From Nocardioides houyundeii (lineage in GTDB: Bacteria; Actinomycetota; Actinomycetes; Propionibacteriales; Nocardioidaceae), in contig NZ_CP025581.1 in the NCBI RefSeq assembly GCF_002865585.1, forward strand, positions 2,790,001 to 2,854,000: a stretch of DNA of 64,000 nt. Direction: 5' to 3'. A program made the position numbers and the translations under genes. The notes under the pieces were generated by a model that saw nothing but the letters and a program-made list of their open reading frames with translations, was not told where the DNA came from and searched no databases. How positions within the stretch are numbered: the first letter of the stretch is position 1; every line of letters starts with the position of its first letter. Shown here one piece after another: positions 38,187 through 48,141 of the stretch.

Positions 38187-38897
38187 TCAGAGCAGACGAC
38201 GGTCCGAGGCCCACTTGGTCAGCTGGTGGCGCGAGGACAGCTGCAGCTTGCGCAGCACCGAGGACATGTGGGTCTCGACGGTCTTGATGGAGATGAACAG
38301 CTCACGCGCCACCTCCTTGTAGGCGTAGCCGCGAGCGATCAGGCGCATCACCTCGCGCTCCCGCTCGGTCAGCCGGTCCAGGTCCTCGTCCACCGCGGTC
38401 ACCTGGATGGAGCCGGCGAACGCGTCGAGCACGAAGCCGGCGAGCCGGGGTGAGAAGACCGCGTCGCCCTCGGCGACCCGCCGGATCGCCTCCACCAGCT
38501 CGGGACCGGTGATGGTCTTGGTGACGTAGCCCCGGGCACCGCCTCGGATCGTGCCGATCACGTCCTCGGCGGCGTCGCTCACGCTCAGCGCCAGGAACCG
38601 GGGGCCGGGCGCGTCTGCGGCTCGCGTGACTGAGCCCTGCAGCCGGGACATCACCTCCACGCCTCCACCACCGGGGAGGTGGACGTCGAGCAGCACCACG
38701 TCGGGACGGTGCCGGGCGATCGCGGTCACCGCCTCGTCGACGTCCGCGGCCTCGGCGACGACGTGCACCAGGCCCGGGCCGAGTGCGCCGAGCTCGGCGC
38801 GCACTCCGGCGCGGAACATCGCATGGTCGTCGACCAGCACCACGCGGACCTCGGTGCCGCCCGGCGTACCGGGCGCCGTCGGTGTCGTGCTCTCCAC
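38187..38897 (-). CDS. NarL/LuxR-type response regulator
   Basis: A 236-residue two-component regulator. The receiver domain (about residues 15-135) has the acidic pair VLVDDH and the phospho-acceptor in VVLLDVHLPGG. The LuxR helix-turn-helix occupies about 170-230 (LTEREREVMRLIARGYAYKEVARELF). The GTG start at 38897 follows the kinase stop by one base. The partner is the PspC-domain kinase directly upstream; the expected target is the divergent PspC gene and itself. Confidence 0.93.
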   Translation of the reverse strand: MESTTPTAPGTPGGTEVRVVLVDDHAMFRAGVRAELGALGPGLVHVVAEAADVDEAVTAIARHRPDVVLLDVHLPGGGGVEVMSRLQGSVTRAADAPGPRFLALSVSDAAEDVIGTIRGGARGYVTKTITGPELVEAIRRVAEGDAVFSPRLAGFVLDAFAGSIQVTAVDEDLDRLTEREREVMRLIARGYAYKEVARELFISIKTVETHMSSVLRKLQLSSRHQLTKWASDRRLL

Positions 38898-38898
38898 G

Positions 38899-40185
38899 TC
38901 AGTCCTCCTCCACGGGCATCCGCAGCCGCACCTCGGTCCCCTCGCGGGGCGAGGACCGGACCGAGGCGGTGCCGCCGTGCCGTTCCATGCGGTCGACGAT
39001 GCTCGCCCGCACCCCCAGCCTGTCACCCGGCACGGCGGCCAGGTCGAACCCGGCCCCCCGGTCGCGCACGAAGAGCTCCACCGCGTCGGGCCCGGCCTCG
39101 GCATAGACGTCGACCCTGTCCGTCCCCGCGTGCTTGGCGGCGTTGACCATCGCTTCGCGGGAGGCGTGGACCAGGGGCCTCAGCACCTCGGTCAGGGCCG
39201 GATCCTCACCGACCGTCACCACGTCCACCGAGACGCCGTGCTCGTCCTCCACCCGGGCCGCGGCCTCCCGCACCGCGCCGAAGGTCGTCTCCGGTCCGGT
39301 CGACTCCCCGACGTAGAGCCACGAGCGCAGCTCGCGCTCCTGGGCACGCGCCAGCCTGGCCACGGTGGCTCCGTCCTGGGCGTTCTTCTGGATCAGCGCC
39401 AGGGTCTGCAGCACCGAGTCGTGGAGATGGGCTGCCACGTCCGCGCGCTCCTGGGTCCGGATGCGCTCGGCGCGCTCCGCCCCGAGGTCGGAGGCCAGCC
39501 GCAGCACCCAGGGCCCGAGGACGACGCCCAGCCCCAGGATGCCCAGCACGGCGGTCAGCGCGACGTCCCAGGTCAGCGACTGGTCGGCGTTGCTGAGCAC
39601 GAACGCGGTGATGGCGCCGGCGACCAGGCACGCCCCGGCGACCATCCTCAGGTAGGAGGCCCAGGTCCCGGTGCCGAAGATCGCCCGCAGCGGGCCCATC
39701 CGACCGGTGGTGTCGAGCCAGCGTTCCCGCTGTGCCTCGTCGGCCTGGCGCCACAGCAGCGCGACGCCGACGCCGGCCAGCACCAGGGGCCAGAGGAAGC
39801 CTCCGGCCCCCACGAACGCCTGGAAGGCCAGCACCAGACCGAGGGCGAGCGCGCCCAGAGCGATGGCCGGCCCGACGTCGGTGAGCCGGGAGACCGGTCC
39901 GGGACGCTTCCCGGTGCGGGTGGCCCCCTCCAGGCCCGGCGCCGCGGTCTCGAACCGGGCGTCCGAGGGCAGGAAGAGCCACATCGCCGCGTACATGGCC
40001 ACGCCCAGGCCACCGAGTGCGGTCGCGGCGACGAAGGCCACGCGCACCCACAGCACCGGCAGTGCCAGGTGCTGCGCCAGGCCCGAGGCCACCCCACCCA
40101 GGACGGGGTGCTCGGAGTCCCGGGCCGCGCGCCGGGGCTGCGGCCAGGCGTCGGGCGAGGGTGGGAGGATGTCGGCGGTCGTCAT
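38899..40185 (-). CDS. PspC-domain sensor histidine kinase
   Basis: A 428-residue kinase. A PspC domain (about residues 20-75, VLGGVASGLAQHLALPVLWV) is followed by several more hydrophobic helices to about residue 230. The HisKA_3 dimerisation helix has AAHLHDSVLQ, with H255 the likely phospho-acceptor. The ATPase domain shows the N box REAMVNAAKHA (343-353) and VRDRGAGF (372-380). I start at ATG 40185; the frame is open upstream to 40431, but that sequence overlaps the divergent PspC gene. It probably senses envelope stress. Confidence 0.92.
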   Translation of the reverse strand: MTTADILPPSPDAWPQPRRAARDSEHPVLGGVASGLAQHLALPVLWVRVAFVAATALGGLGVAMYAAMWLFLPSDARFETAAPGLEGATRTGKRPGPVSRLTDVGPAIALGALALGLVLAFQAFVGAGGFLWPLVLAGVGVALLWRQADEAQRERWLDTTGRMGPLRAIFGTGTWASYLRMVAGACLVAGAITAFVLSNADQSLTWDVALTAVLGILGLGVVLGPWVLRLASDLGAERAERIRTQERADVAAHLHDSVLQTLALIQKNAQDGATVARLARAQERELRSWLYVGESTGPETTFGAVREAAARVEDEHGVSVDVVTVGEDPALTEVLRPLVHASREAMVNAAKHAGTDRVDVYAEAGPDAVELFVRDRGAGFDLAAVPGDRLGVRASIVDRMERHGGTASVRSSPREGTEVRLRMPVEED

Positions 40186-40345
40186 GACCCACCCATCGTC
40201 GCAGGCGAGGGCCGTACCGACCATGAGGTACACCCCCGAGGCGACCCCGAGATCCGGCAGCCACGCACCAGGCCGGGACCAGGGTCTCCCCCGATGGTGC
40301 ACAGGCGCACTCGGCGACAGGCTGGGAGACATGGAAGAGACCTCA

Positions 40346-41536
40346 ATGCCCGGGGCAGCCGGGCTGAACCCGCCACCGGGTGACGCACCCACCGACGGCC
40401 CCCGGGTGACCGGCGAGCAGGCACGCGACATCGGCCGGCTGCGCCGCCCCTACGACCGCAAGATCGCCGGCGTCGCCGCCGGGCTCGCCCGACAGTTCGA
40501 CGTCGACCCCCTGGTCCTGCGCATCGCCTTCGTGGTGCTGGCGTTCTTCGGCGGCGCCGGGCTCGTGCTGTACGGCGCCCTGTGGCTGCTGCTTCCCGAG
40601 GACGGCGCCACCGCGGCCCCGCTCCCCCTGGACGAGCGGAGCCGCGGCATCGCGGTGATCGGTGCCGGCGTCCTGGCCGCGCTGCTGCTGCTCGGCGACT
40701 CCTGGAACCTCTACTGGTTCCCGTGGCCGCTCGCCCTGCTCGCCCTCCTGGTCTGGGCGTTGTTCTTCCGCGACGGCTCCCGGTCCTCCCGCGGGCCGGC
40801 GCCCGCCGACCCCATGGCCGGCACGCCGTACGGCGCCCCCGTCGCGCCACCCGAGGCCCCGAGCCCGCCGGCGTACCAACCCGTCTACCAACCGCCGACC
40901 CGGCCTCGGGACCCGCGCAAGCGCGGGCCGCTGCTCTTCTGGTTCACCTGCGCCCTGGTCGCCCTGGCTGTCGGCGTGCTGGGCATCGTCGACCTGGCCG
41001 GGGCGCCGGTGGTGGACAGCGCCTACTCCGCCCTGGCCCTGGCGGTGATCGCGGTGATGCTCCTGGTCGGGGCGTTCTACGGAAGGGCCGGCGGGCTGAT
41101 CCTGCTCGGCCTGGTCGCCGCCAGCGTGATGGCCGGCAGCATGGCGACCGAGGAGTTCCGCGGTGAGCGGCTCGAGGCCGTCCCGTTCTCCCCCGAGCAG
41201 GTGCAGGACGACTACGAGATGAACACCGGCGAGCTGGTCCTGGACCTGCGGGAGGTGGCGGACCTCGAGGCGCTCGACGGGCGCAACGTGACCCTGTCCG
41301 GCGGAGTCGGGAGGATCGAGGTGCTGCTGCCCGAAGGACTCGACGCCGACGTGACCGCGGAGGTCGGGGGGCCGGGGCACGTGGAGCTCTTCGAGACCGT
41401 CGACCGTGGCGGGATCGGCACCAGCGCCACCGCCTCGAGTGCCGGCAGAGACGACCAGCCCCTGATCGAGCTCGCCGTCGAACTCGGCGTGGGCGAGATC
41501 GTCGTGAAGACCAAGATGGTGGGAGAGCGACCGTGA
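40346..41536 (+). CDS. PspC-domain membrane protein
   Basis: A 396-residue protein with an N-terminal PspC domain (about residues 34-85, KIAGVAAGLARQFDVDPLVLRI or close). Three to four further helices, a Pro/Tyr-rich linker and a C-terminal soluble domain (about residue 275 on) follow. The last resembles the beta-structured domain of DUF2154/LiaF-like envelope-stress proteins. I favour ATG 40346 (GGAAGAG six bases upstream) over ATG 40331. It is divergent from the PspC kinase gene, 160 bases apart, suggesting a shared control region. The stop overlaps the next gene by four bases. Confidence 0.85.
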   Translation: MPGAAGLNPPPGDAPTDGPRVTGEQARDIGRLRRPYDRKIAGVAAGLARQFDVDPLVLRIAFVVLAFFGGAGLVLYGALWLLLPEDGATAAPLPLDERSRGIAVIGAGVLAALLLLGDSWNLYWFPWPLALLALLVWALFFRDGSRSSRGPAPADPMAGTPYGAPVAPPEAPSPPAYQPVYQPPTRPRDPRKRGPLLFWFTCALVALAVGVLGIVDLAGAPVVDSAYSALALAVIAVMLLVGAFYGRAGGLILLGLVAASVMAGSMATEEFRGERLEAVPFSPEQVQDDYEMNTGELVLDLREVADLEALDGRNVTLSGGVGRIEVLLPEGLDADVTAEVGGPGHVELFETVDRGGIGTSATASSAGRDDQPLIELAVELGVGEIVVKTKMVGERP

Positions 41537-41790
41537 CCGAGCACGAGAACACCGATCCGTACGCCGCCGACGAGTCCGCCCAGCGGGCCGACGGACGGCA
41601 CCCGCTCAACGTCACCCACCTGGTGATGGGGATCGCCTTCCTCAGCTTCGTCGGGGTCTGGGCCCTGATCTCCAGCGACCTGGTGCGCATCGACGACCTG
41701 CGGTGGCTGCTCCCGGTGCCCTGGGTGCTGGCGGGGCTGGGCGGGCTGCTCGCGACCGCGTTCGGAACTCGCCGCTCCAGCTCGGGCTGA
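41533..41790 (+). CDS. Small two-helix membrane protein
   Basis: An 85-residue protein with an acidic N-terminus and two hydrophobic segments (HLVMGIAFLSFVGVWALI and WLLPVPWVLAGLGGLLATAF). The GTG start at 41533 overlaps the PspC gene stop (GTGA), so it is translationally coupled and probably part of the same envelope-stress unit. No family is recognised with certainty. Confidence 0.78.
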   Translation: MTEHENTDPYAADESAQRADGRHPLNVTHLVMGIAFLSFVGVWALISSDLVRIDDLRWLLPVPWVLAGLGGLLATAFGTRRSSSG

Positions 41791-41843
41791 GGCAGACGAA
41801 GTGGTGGATCGATGTCGCGGGCGGCCCCGCCAGCTGCATCAAG

Positions 41844-42917
41844 TCACCACTTCGCCCGGCGGCCCAGGCCCTGCACCGCCGGCACGGCGAGGTCGGGGTG
41901 GTCGGTGATCACCCCGTCCACCCCGGCCGCCAGGAACGCCCGCACCTCGGCGGCCAGGCCACCGTGCGCCTCGGGTCCCCCGGGGCCGCGGAGGTCGCTG
42001 GGCAGGTAGCGGTTCTCCGCCCGCAGCGTCCACACGTGCACGGTGAGCCAGTGCCGGTGAGCGCGGCGCACCAGGTCGGTGGGAGCACCCAGCCTCCCCT
42101 CGGGGTCCCGCGGCAGCACCAGCGAGCGCGCCACCCCCAGCCCGTCGGCGTACTCGGAGATCCAGGCGAGGCCCTCGGGGGAGACCAGGTCGGCCCAGGT
42201 ACGAGGGTCGCCAGCGAGCTCCAGGTCCCGGGGGCTCCCCTCCCCCTCCTCGAGGAGCTGCACCAGCGGGAGCCGGCAGAGCCCCGCGAGCTCGCGCAGG
42301 ACGCCCGTCTCGAAGGACATCACGCTGACCCGCGAGCGCGGGTCGGCCAGTCCGTGCCGCGCCAGGTCCGCCAGCAGCGGGGGCACCAGGGGCAGACCCC
42401 GGGCCGCGAAGTGGCTCGGGTGCTTGAGCTCCACCATCAGTCCCACGGTGCGTCCCCGACGACTGGCCTCCGCGCCCACCGCCGCCAGCACCTCGTTGAA
42501 GGTGGGCACGCCTTCCACCCCGTCGTGGGAGGCGCTGTGGGCGCGCAGCTCGGGGTGGCGCTCCCGGGCAGCCAGCCGCTTGACCTCCGCCAGGGTCAGG
42601 TCCTCGGTGAACCAGCCGGTCACCGGTTGTCCGTCGACGACCCTGGTGGTGCGGTGGGGGGCGAGCTCGGGGTGCTCGGCGACGTCGGTGGTCAGCGAGA
42701 GCTCGTTCTCGTGGCGTGCCACCAGCACCCCGTCGGCGGTGATGACCAGGTCGAGCTCGATGTCGTCGACGCCCATCCGGATCGCGGTCCGGTAGGCGTC
42801 GAGGGTGTGCTCGGGCCGGTGCCCGCTGGCGCCCCGGTGCGCCACCACCGCCGGGGTGACGACGAGGCTGCGGGTGGTGCTCCGAGTGGGAGCCGGGGCC
42901 TGCTTCTGGGCGACCAT
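41844..42917 (-). CDS. Glycerophosphodiester phosphodiesterase, cytoplasmic type
   Basis: A 357-residue GDPD enzyme without a signal peptide. Catalytic elements: VVAHRGASGHRPEHTLDAY near residue 24, the metal-binding DDIELDLVITADGV, ARHENELS, and GVDGVITDHPDLA at the end of the barrel. It starts at ATG 42917. A secreted paralogue with an N-terminal extension lies at 18394-19908. It is convergent with the PspC cluster. Confidence 0.92.
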   Translation of the reverse strand: MVAQKQAPAPTRSTTRSLVVTPAVVAHRGASGHRPEHTLDAYRTAIRMGVDDIELDLVITADGVLVARHENELSLTTDVAEHPELAPHRTTRVVDGQPVTGWFTEDLTLAEVKRLAARERHPELRAHSASHDGVEGVPTFNEVLAAVGAEASRRGRTVGLMVELKHPSHFAARGLPLVPPLLADLARHGLADPRSRVSVMSFETGVLRELAGLCRLPLVQLLEEGEGSPRDLELAGDPRTWADLVSPEGLAWISEYADGLGVARSLVLPRDPEGRLGAPTDLVRRAHRHWLTVHVWTLRAENRYLPSDLRGPGGPEAHGGLAAEVRAFLAAGVDGVITDHPDLAVPAVQGLGRRAKW

Positions 42918-43079
42918 GGGACAACCGTCGTGCCCCCCGGCAGCGCCGGGCCGACGGGTGCCGGTCGGTGAGGTGGCCAGCAGGTGAACTCTGGTCGCCA
43001 CCGCAGGGTGTCCCCCGCCACCCCCTCCGCGCCGTAATTGATTCGCCGCCGCGCCGGGTCGGACCGTAACCTTGGGCGA

Positions 43080-44804
43080 GTGCGCCAACTGCCCCTGACC
43101 GATCCCGGCACCGCCGACCATCGGTCCCCGGGCCGCTTCCTGTGGTGGCTGGCCAAGGGCCAGTGGCAGACCCTGGCGGGCGGCATGGCCTTCGGGATCG
43201 TGTGGATGGGCGCCCAGGCCGTGATGCCCGCGGTCCTGGGTCGAGCCATCGACCACGGCGTCGCGGACCGCGACTTCGACCAGCTGCTCGTCTGGGCCTC
43301 GGTGATGCTGGCGATCGGGCTGGTCCAGGCCTTCTGCGGGATCATGCGGCACCGCTTCGCGGTCACCAACTGGCTCATCGCCGCATACCGCACGGTGCAG
43401 CTGGTCGGCCGGCACACCGTCCACCTGGGCGGCACGCTGCCGCGGAAGGTCTCCACCGGTGAGGTGATCGCGATCGGCACCAGCGACCTCTCGCACCTGG
43501 GCCAGGTGATGGACGTGACCGCGCGCTTCGTCGGGGCGGTCGTCTCGTTCGTCCTCGTCTCGGTGATCCTGCTCAGCACCTCGGTGACCCTGGGCCTGGT
43601 GGTCCTGATCGGCGTCCCGCTGCTGATGCTGCTCATCGGCCCGATCCTGAGCCCGCTGCAGCACCGCAGCGCCCACCAGCGACACCTGATGGGTCGGCTC
43701 TCCAACACCGCCACCGACATCGTGAGCGGGCTGCGGGTGCTGCGCGGCATCGGCGGCGAGCAGGTCTTCCTGGGCCGCTACCGCCGCCAGTCCCAGGAGA
43801 CCCGGCGGGCCGGGGTGGAGGTGGCGCGGCTGCAGTCGGTCCTGGAGGCGCTCCAGGTCTTCCTGCCCGGCTTCTTCGTGGTCCTGGTGGTCTGGCTGGG
43901 CGCCCGCTCCGCCGTCGCCGGGGAGATCAGCGTCGGCGAGCTGGTGGCCTTCTACGGCTACGCGGCGTTCCTGATGATCCCACTGCGCACGGTCACCGAG
44001 TACGCCAACAAGTTCATCCGGGCCCGTGTCTCGGCCCGGCGCGTGTGCACGGTCCTGGCGCTGACCCCCGACCACACCGATCCCGAGACTCCCGCACCAT
44101 CGCCCCCGCCCGGCTCGGAGCTGTACGACGCCCGGACGGGGCTGCGCGTCGGTCCCGGTCGCCTGGTGGCCGTGGTCTGCGAGCGCCCCGACGAGTCGGC
44201 GCTGCTGGCGGACCGGCTGGGGATGACCGCTGCCGAGATCGACCACGACGTCACGCTGGGCGGCACGCCGCTGCCCGCGCTGCGGCGCCGCGAGGTGCGC
44301 GAGCGGATCGTGGTCTCCGACACCGGCGCCACCCTGTTCTCGGGTCGCCTCGGCGACCGGCTCGACGTGACCGGCAGGGGCGGGGCCGAGGCCGTGCACG
44401 CCGCCCTGGCCACGGCCAGCGCGCAGGACGTGCTCGAGGCACTGCCGGAGGGCCTGGACAGCCTGGTCTCCGAGCGGGGCCGCAGCTTCTCCGGTGGACA
44501 GCGCCAGCGCCTGGTGCTGGCGCGCGCCCTCACCGGCGACCCGGAGATCCTCGTCCTGGTCGAGCCCACCTCTGCGGTGGACGCCCACACGGAGGCACGG
44601 ATCGCGGCGCGCCTGCGCCAGCACCGTGCCGGCCGGACCACGGTCGTCACCACCACCAGCCCGCTGATGCTCGACGCCGCCGACGAGGTGGTCCTGCTCG
44701 AGGAGGGCAAGATCGTGGCCACGGGCACCCACACCGAGCTGCTGGACTCCTGTCCCGCCTACCGCGCCGTGGTCACGCGCGAGACCGAGGAGGTCCTGCA
44801 ATGA
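43080..44804 (+). CDS. ABC exporter half-transporter A with degenerate ATPase site
   Basis: A 574-residue type IV ABC half-exporter: six helices (about residues 30-300) then a nucleotide-binding domain. The domain is degenerate. The P-loop position reads VAVVCERPDESALL (from residue 363) with no GK[S/T], the Q-loop and switch His are not recognisable, and Walker B has V494 for Asp (LVLVEPTSAVD). The signature FSGGQ (470-474) is intact. It can therefore only complete the ATP site of its partner, encoded immediately downstream with an ATGA overlap. I use GTG 43080; TAACCT eight to thirteen bases upstream suggests a leaderless mRNA. Confidence 0.88.
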   Translation: MRQLPLTDPGTADHRSPGRFLWWLAKGQWQTLAGGMAFGIVWMGAQAVMPAVLGRAIDHGVADRDFDQLLVWASVMLAIGLVQAFCGIMRHRFAVTNWLIAAYRTVQLVGRHTVHLGGTLPRKVSTGEVIAIGTSDLSHLGQVMDVTARFVGAVVSFVLVSVILLSTSVTLGLVVLIGVPLLMLLIGPILSPLQHRSAHQRHLMGRLSNTATDIVSGLRVLRGIGGEQVFLGRYRRQSQETRRAGVEVARLQSVLEALQVFLPGFFVVLVVWLGARSAVAGEISVGELVAFYGYAAFLMIPLRTVTEYANKFIRARVSARRVCTVLALTPDHTDPETPAPSPPPGSELYDARTGLRVGPGRLVAVVCERPDESALLADRLGMTAAEIDHDVTLGGTPLPALRRREVRERIVVSDTGATLFSGRLGDRLDVTGRGGAEAVHAALATASAQDVLEALPEGLDSLVSERGRSFSGGQRQRLVLARALTGDPEILVLVEPTSAVDAHTEARIAARLRQHRAGRTTVVTTTSPLMLDAADEVVLLEEGKIVATGTHTELLDSCPAYRAVVTRETEEVLQ

Positions 44805-46558
44805 GCGTCGGGACCTCGCTGCCGGTCGCGCAGGGCCGGGACGTCGGCCGCTACGCCCTGTCCGTCGGGCGACGCCATCCCCGGCTCCTGGTCACCGCCC
44901 TGACCCTGCACGTGCTGGCCGCCGTCACCGCGCTGGCGGCCCCCCGCCTGCTCGGCGAGCTCGTCGAGGCCGTCGAGACCGGCACCACCGTGGGTCACGT
45001 CGACAAGGTGATCATGGTGCTCGCGGGCTTCCTGGTGGCCCAGACGGTGATCACCCGTTATGCCCGGCTGGTCAGCCAGGTGCTCGGTGAGCAGGTGCTG
45101 GCCGAGCTGCGCGAGGACTTCGTGGACAACGCGCTGGCGCTGCCGATCAGCACCGTGGAGTCGGCCGGCTCGGGCGACCTGATGACCCGCACCAGCCGCG
45201 ACGTGGAGCAGCTCGGCTGGTCGGTGCGGATGGCCCTGCCGGAGTGGACCATCGCGATGGTCACCGCCGTGCTGACGCTGGGGGCCGCGATCAGCGTCGG
45301 CTGGTGGGTGGCGCTGCCCTGCCTGCTCGCACTTCCGCCGCTCGTGGTGGGCCTGCGCTGGTACCTGGCGCGGGCGAAGGACGGCTACCTGCGCGAGTCG
45401 GCGACGTACTCCCAGATCAACGCCACGCTCAGCGAGACCGTGGAGGGTGCCCGCACGGTCGAGGCGCTCGGTCTCTCCGAGGAGCGGGTCCGGCAGATCG
45501 ACGCGGACTGCAAGGCCTCCTTCGACGCCGAGCGCTACACCCTGTCCCTGCGCACCCGCTTCTTCCCCAGCATGGAGATCTCCTACCTGCTGCCGACCGT
45601 GGCCACGCTGCTGTTCGGCGGCTGGCTCTACACCCGGGGCAGCGTCAGCCTGGGAGAGGTCACCGCGGCCACGCTCTACGTGCAGATGCTGATCGACCCG
45701 GTGGACCGGATCGTCTCCATCCTCGACGAGCTGCAGATGGGCGCCGCCTCCCTGGCGCGGCTGCTCGGTGTGGCCCAGGTCCCCGACGACCGCGAGGCCA
45801 CCGACGCCCAGCCCCTGGACGAGCGGCTCGAGGCCTCCGACGTCCGGTTCTCCTACGTGGAGGGCCGCGACGTGCTGCACGGGGTGTCGATCGACATCGG
45901 TGCGGGCGAGCGGATCGCCATGGTCGGTCCCTCCGGGGCGGGGAAGTCGACGCTCGGACGCCTGCTGGCCGGCATCCACCCGCCCCGCACCGGGTCGGTG
46001 ACCGTGGGCGGTGTGGGCCTGACCGAGCTGCCGCTGGCAGACCTGCGCGGCCACGTCGCCCTGGTCACCCAGGAGCACCACGTCTTCGTCGGCTCGGTGC
46101 GGGAGAACCTCGCCCTGGCGGTGCCCGAGGGACGGGTCGCGACCGACGACGACGTGCTGGCAGCCCTGGAGGCGGTCGACGCCCAGGACTGGGTCCAGGC
46201 ACTCCCCCAGGGCCTGGACACCGAGGTGGGATCCGGCGGAGTCGCGCTGTCCGCACCGCAGGCCCAGCAGATCGCGCTGGCCCGGCTGGTGCTGGCCGAC
46301 CCGCACACCCTGGTCCTCGACGAGGCGACCTCGTTGATCGACCCGCGCGCCGCTCGCCACCTGGAGCGCTCGCTGGCCGCCGTCCTGCACGGACGCACGG
46401 TGGTGGCGATCGCGCACCGGCTCTTCAGCGCCCACGACGCCGACCGCGTCGCGGTGGTCGAGGACGGGGTGATCTCCGAGCTCGGCTCGCACGACGAGCT
46501 GGTCGCCGCCGGCGGGTCGTACGCCGCGCTCTGGGACTCCTGGCACGGCCGCGACTGA
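44801..46558 (+). CDS. ABC exporter half-transporter B with canonical Walker motifs
   Basis: A 585-residue partner of the preceding gene: six helices, then an ATPase domain with intact Walker A GPSGAGKS (376-383), Q-loop VTQEHHVF, Walker B LVLDEATS (504-511) and switch His (AIAHRL). The ABC signature is changed to LSAPQ (483-487). Paired with half-transporter A this gives one complete ATP site (Walker A of B with signature of A) and one fully dead site. The substrate is unknown; lipid, peptide or drug export are family options. Confidence 0.9.
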   Translation: MSVGTSLPVAQGRDVGRYALSVGRRHPRLLVTALTLHVLAAVTALAAPRLLGELVEAVETGTTVGHVDKVIMVLAGFLVAQTVITRYARLVSQVLGEQVLAELREDFVDNALALPISTVESAGSGDLMTRTSRDVEQLGWSVRMALPEWTIAMVTAVLTLGAAISVGWWVALPCLLALPPLVVGLRWYLARAKDGYLRESATYSQINATLSETVEGARTVEALGLSEERVRQIDADCKASFDAERYTLSLRTRFFPSMEISYLLPTVATLLFGGWLYTRGSVSLGEVTAATLYVQMLIDPVDRIVSILDELQMGAASLARLLGVAQVPDDREATDAQPLDERLEASDVRFSYVEGRDVLHGVSIDIGAGERIAMVGPSGAGKSTLGRLLAGIHPPRTGSVTVGGVGLTELPLADLRGHVALVTQEHHVFVGSVRENLALAVPEGRVATDDDVLAALEAVDAQDWVQALPQGLDTEVGSGGVALSAPQAQQIALARLVLADPHTLVLDEATSLIDPRAARHLERSLAAVLHGRTVVAIAHRLFSAHDADRVAVVEDGVISELGSHDELVAAGGSYAALWDSWHGRD

Positions 46559-46575
46559 CGGCTCCGGCGCCTGCG

Positions 46576-47583
<1,008 letters not shown>

Positions 47584-47589
47584 GGCTCC

Positions 47590-47620
47590 ACTCAAGCCCC
47601 TGGAGCGCGCTCCACGTCAA
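47590..47620 (-). promoter_or_regulatory. MerR-type promoter/operator of the aldo/keto reductase gene
   Basis: On the minus strand, TTGACG (47620-47615) and TTGAGT (47595-47590) are separated by exactly 19 bases. These contain a perfect 14-bp palindrome TGGAGCGCGCTCCA (47614-47601). Overlong 19-bp spacers with a central dyad are the mark of MerR-activated promoters. The element lies inside the 3' end of merR. The A of the reductase ATG is seven bases past the -10, so the transcript should be leaderless. Confidence 0.85.
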
Positions 47621-48011
47621 GGCCGGCGACGGCCTCGTAGTTCCCGATCTTGGCCTCGATCGCGCCCAGGTGCTCGGTAACCTCGCTGAGCCGGGCAAGC
47701 ACCGCCTGGCGGTGGGCGCGCAGCAGGTCCAGCCGGGCGTCCTCGTTGCCGCTGCCCTCGCGCACCATGGCGGCGTACCGGCGTACGTCGCGGATCGGCA
47801 TGCCGGTGGCCCGGAGCCGGGTCACCATCTCGATCCACCGCAGGTCGGCCTCCTCGTAGCGCCGGTGCCCGGTCGTGGAGCGCCCGACCGGGCGCAGCAG
47901 CAGGCCGTCGCGCTCGTAGTAGCGCAGCGTGTCGATGCTGAGTCCCGCGCGGTCCGCGGCCTCGGCGATGGTCAGGCCGGCGCTGGTCCCGCTGGTCGTC
48001 ACCGTGGTCAT
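47592..48011 (-). CDS. MerR family transcriptional regulator
   Basis: A 139-residue activator/repressor. The winged helix-turn-helix is at about residues 12-80 ([20 protein letters not shown], then [13 protein letters not shown]), followed by a long dimerisation coiled coil. There is no conserved Cys, so metal or SoxR-type Fe-S sensing is unlikely; an organic ligand or stress signal is more probable. The ATG at 48011 lies seven bases past its own -10. The gene carries near-identical operators at its front and near its end, suggesting autoregulation and control of the aldo/keto reductase. Confidence 0.93.
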   Translation of the reverse strand: MTTVTTSGTSAGLTIAEAADRAGLSIDTLRYYERDGLLLRPVGRSTTGHRRYEEADLRWIEMVTRLRATGMPIRDVRRYAAMVREGSGNEDARLDLLRAHRQAVLARLSEVTEHLGAIEAKIGNYEAVAGLDVERAPGA

Positions 48012-48017
48012 CGTCCC

Positions 48018-48048
48018 AGTCTCCGCCCTGGAGCCCGCCCCAGGTCAA
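48018..48048 (-). promoter_or_regulatory. MerR-type promoter/operator of merR itself
   Basis: TTGACC (48048-48043), a 19-base spacer and GAGACT (48023-48018), read on the minus strand. The spacer carries the dyad TGGGGCGGGCTCCA, two changes from the palindrome in front of the aldo/keto reductase. The -10-to-ATG spacing is the same as at that promoter (six bases between), again predicting a leaderless mRNA. Confidence 0.8.
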
Positions 48049-48141
48049 CCCCGCATCCAGCGCCGCGAAGTTCGCCGATTCGCCAGCGGCCAGGGCTGAG
48101 GCGCGTGGAGAATCGCCGCAGTCGGCGGGGAGGGGAGCACA

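Noticed and set aside
40186..40431. N-terminal extension of the PspC kinase
   Set aside because: It overlaps the start of the divergent PspC gene and adds low-complexity Pro/Ser/Gly sequence; ATG 40185 gives a normal protein.
43038..43079. TTG start 14 codons upstream in ABC half-transporter A
   Set aside because: It would place the promoter-like TAACCT inside the gene; GTG 43080 fits better, though this is not decisive.
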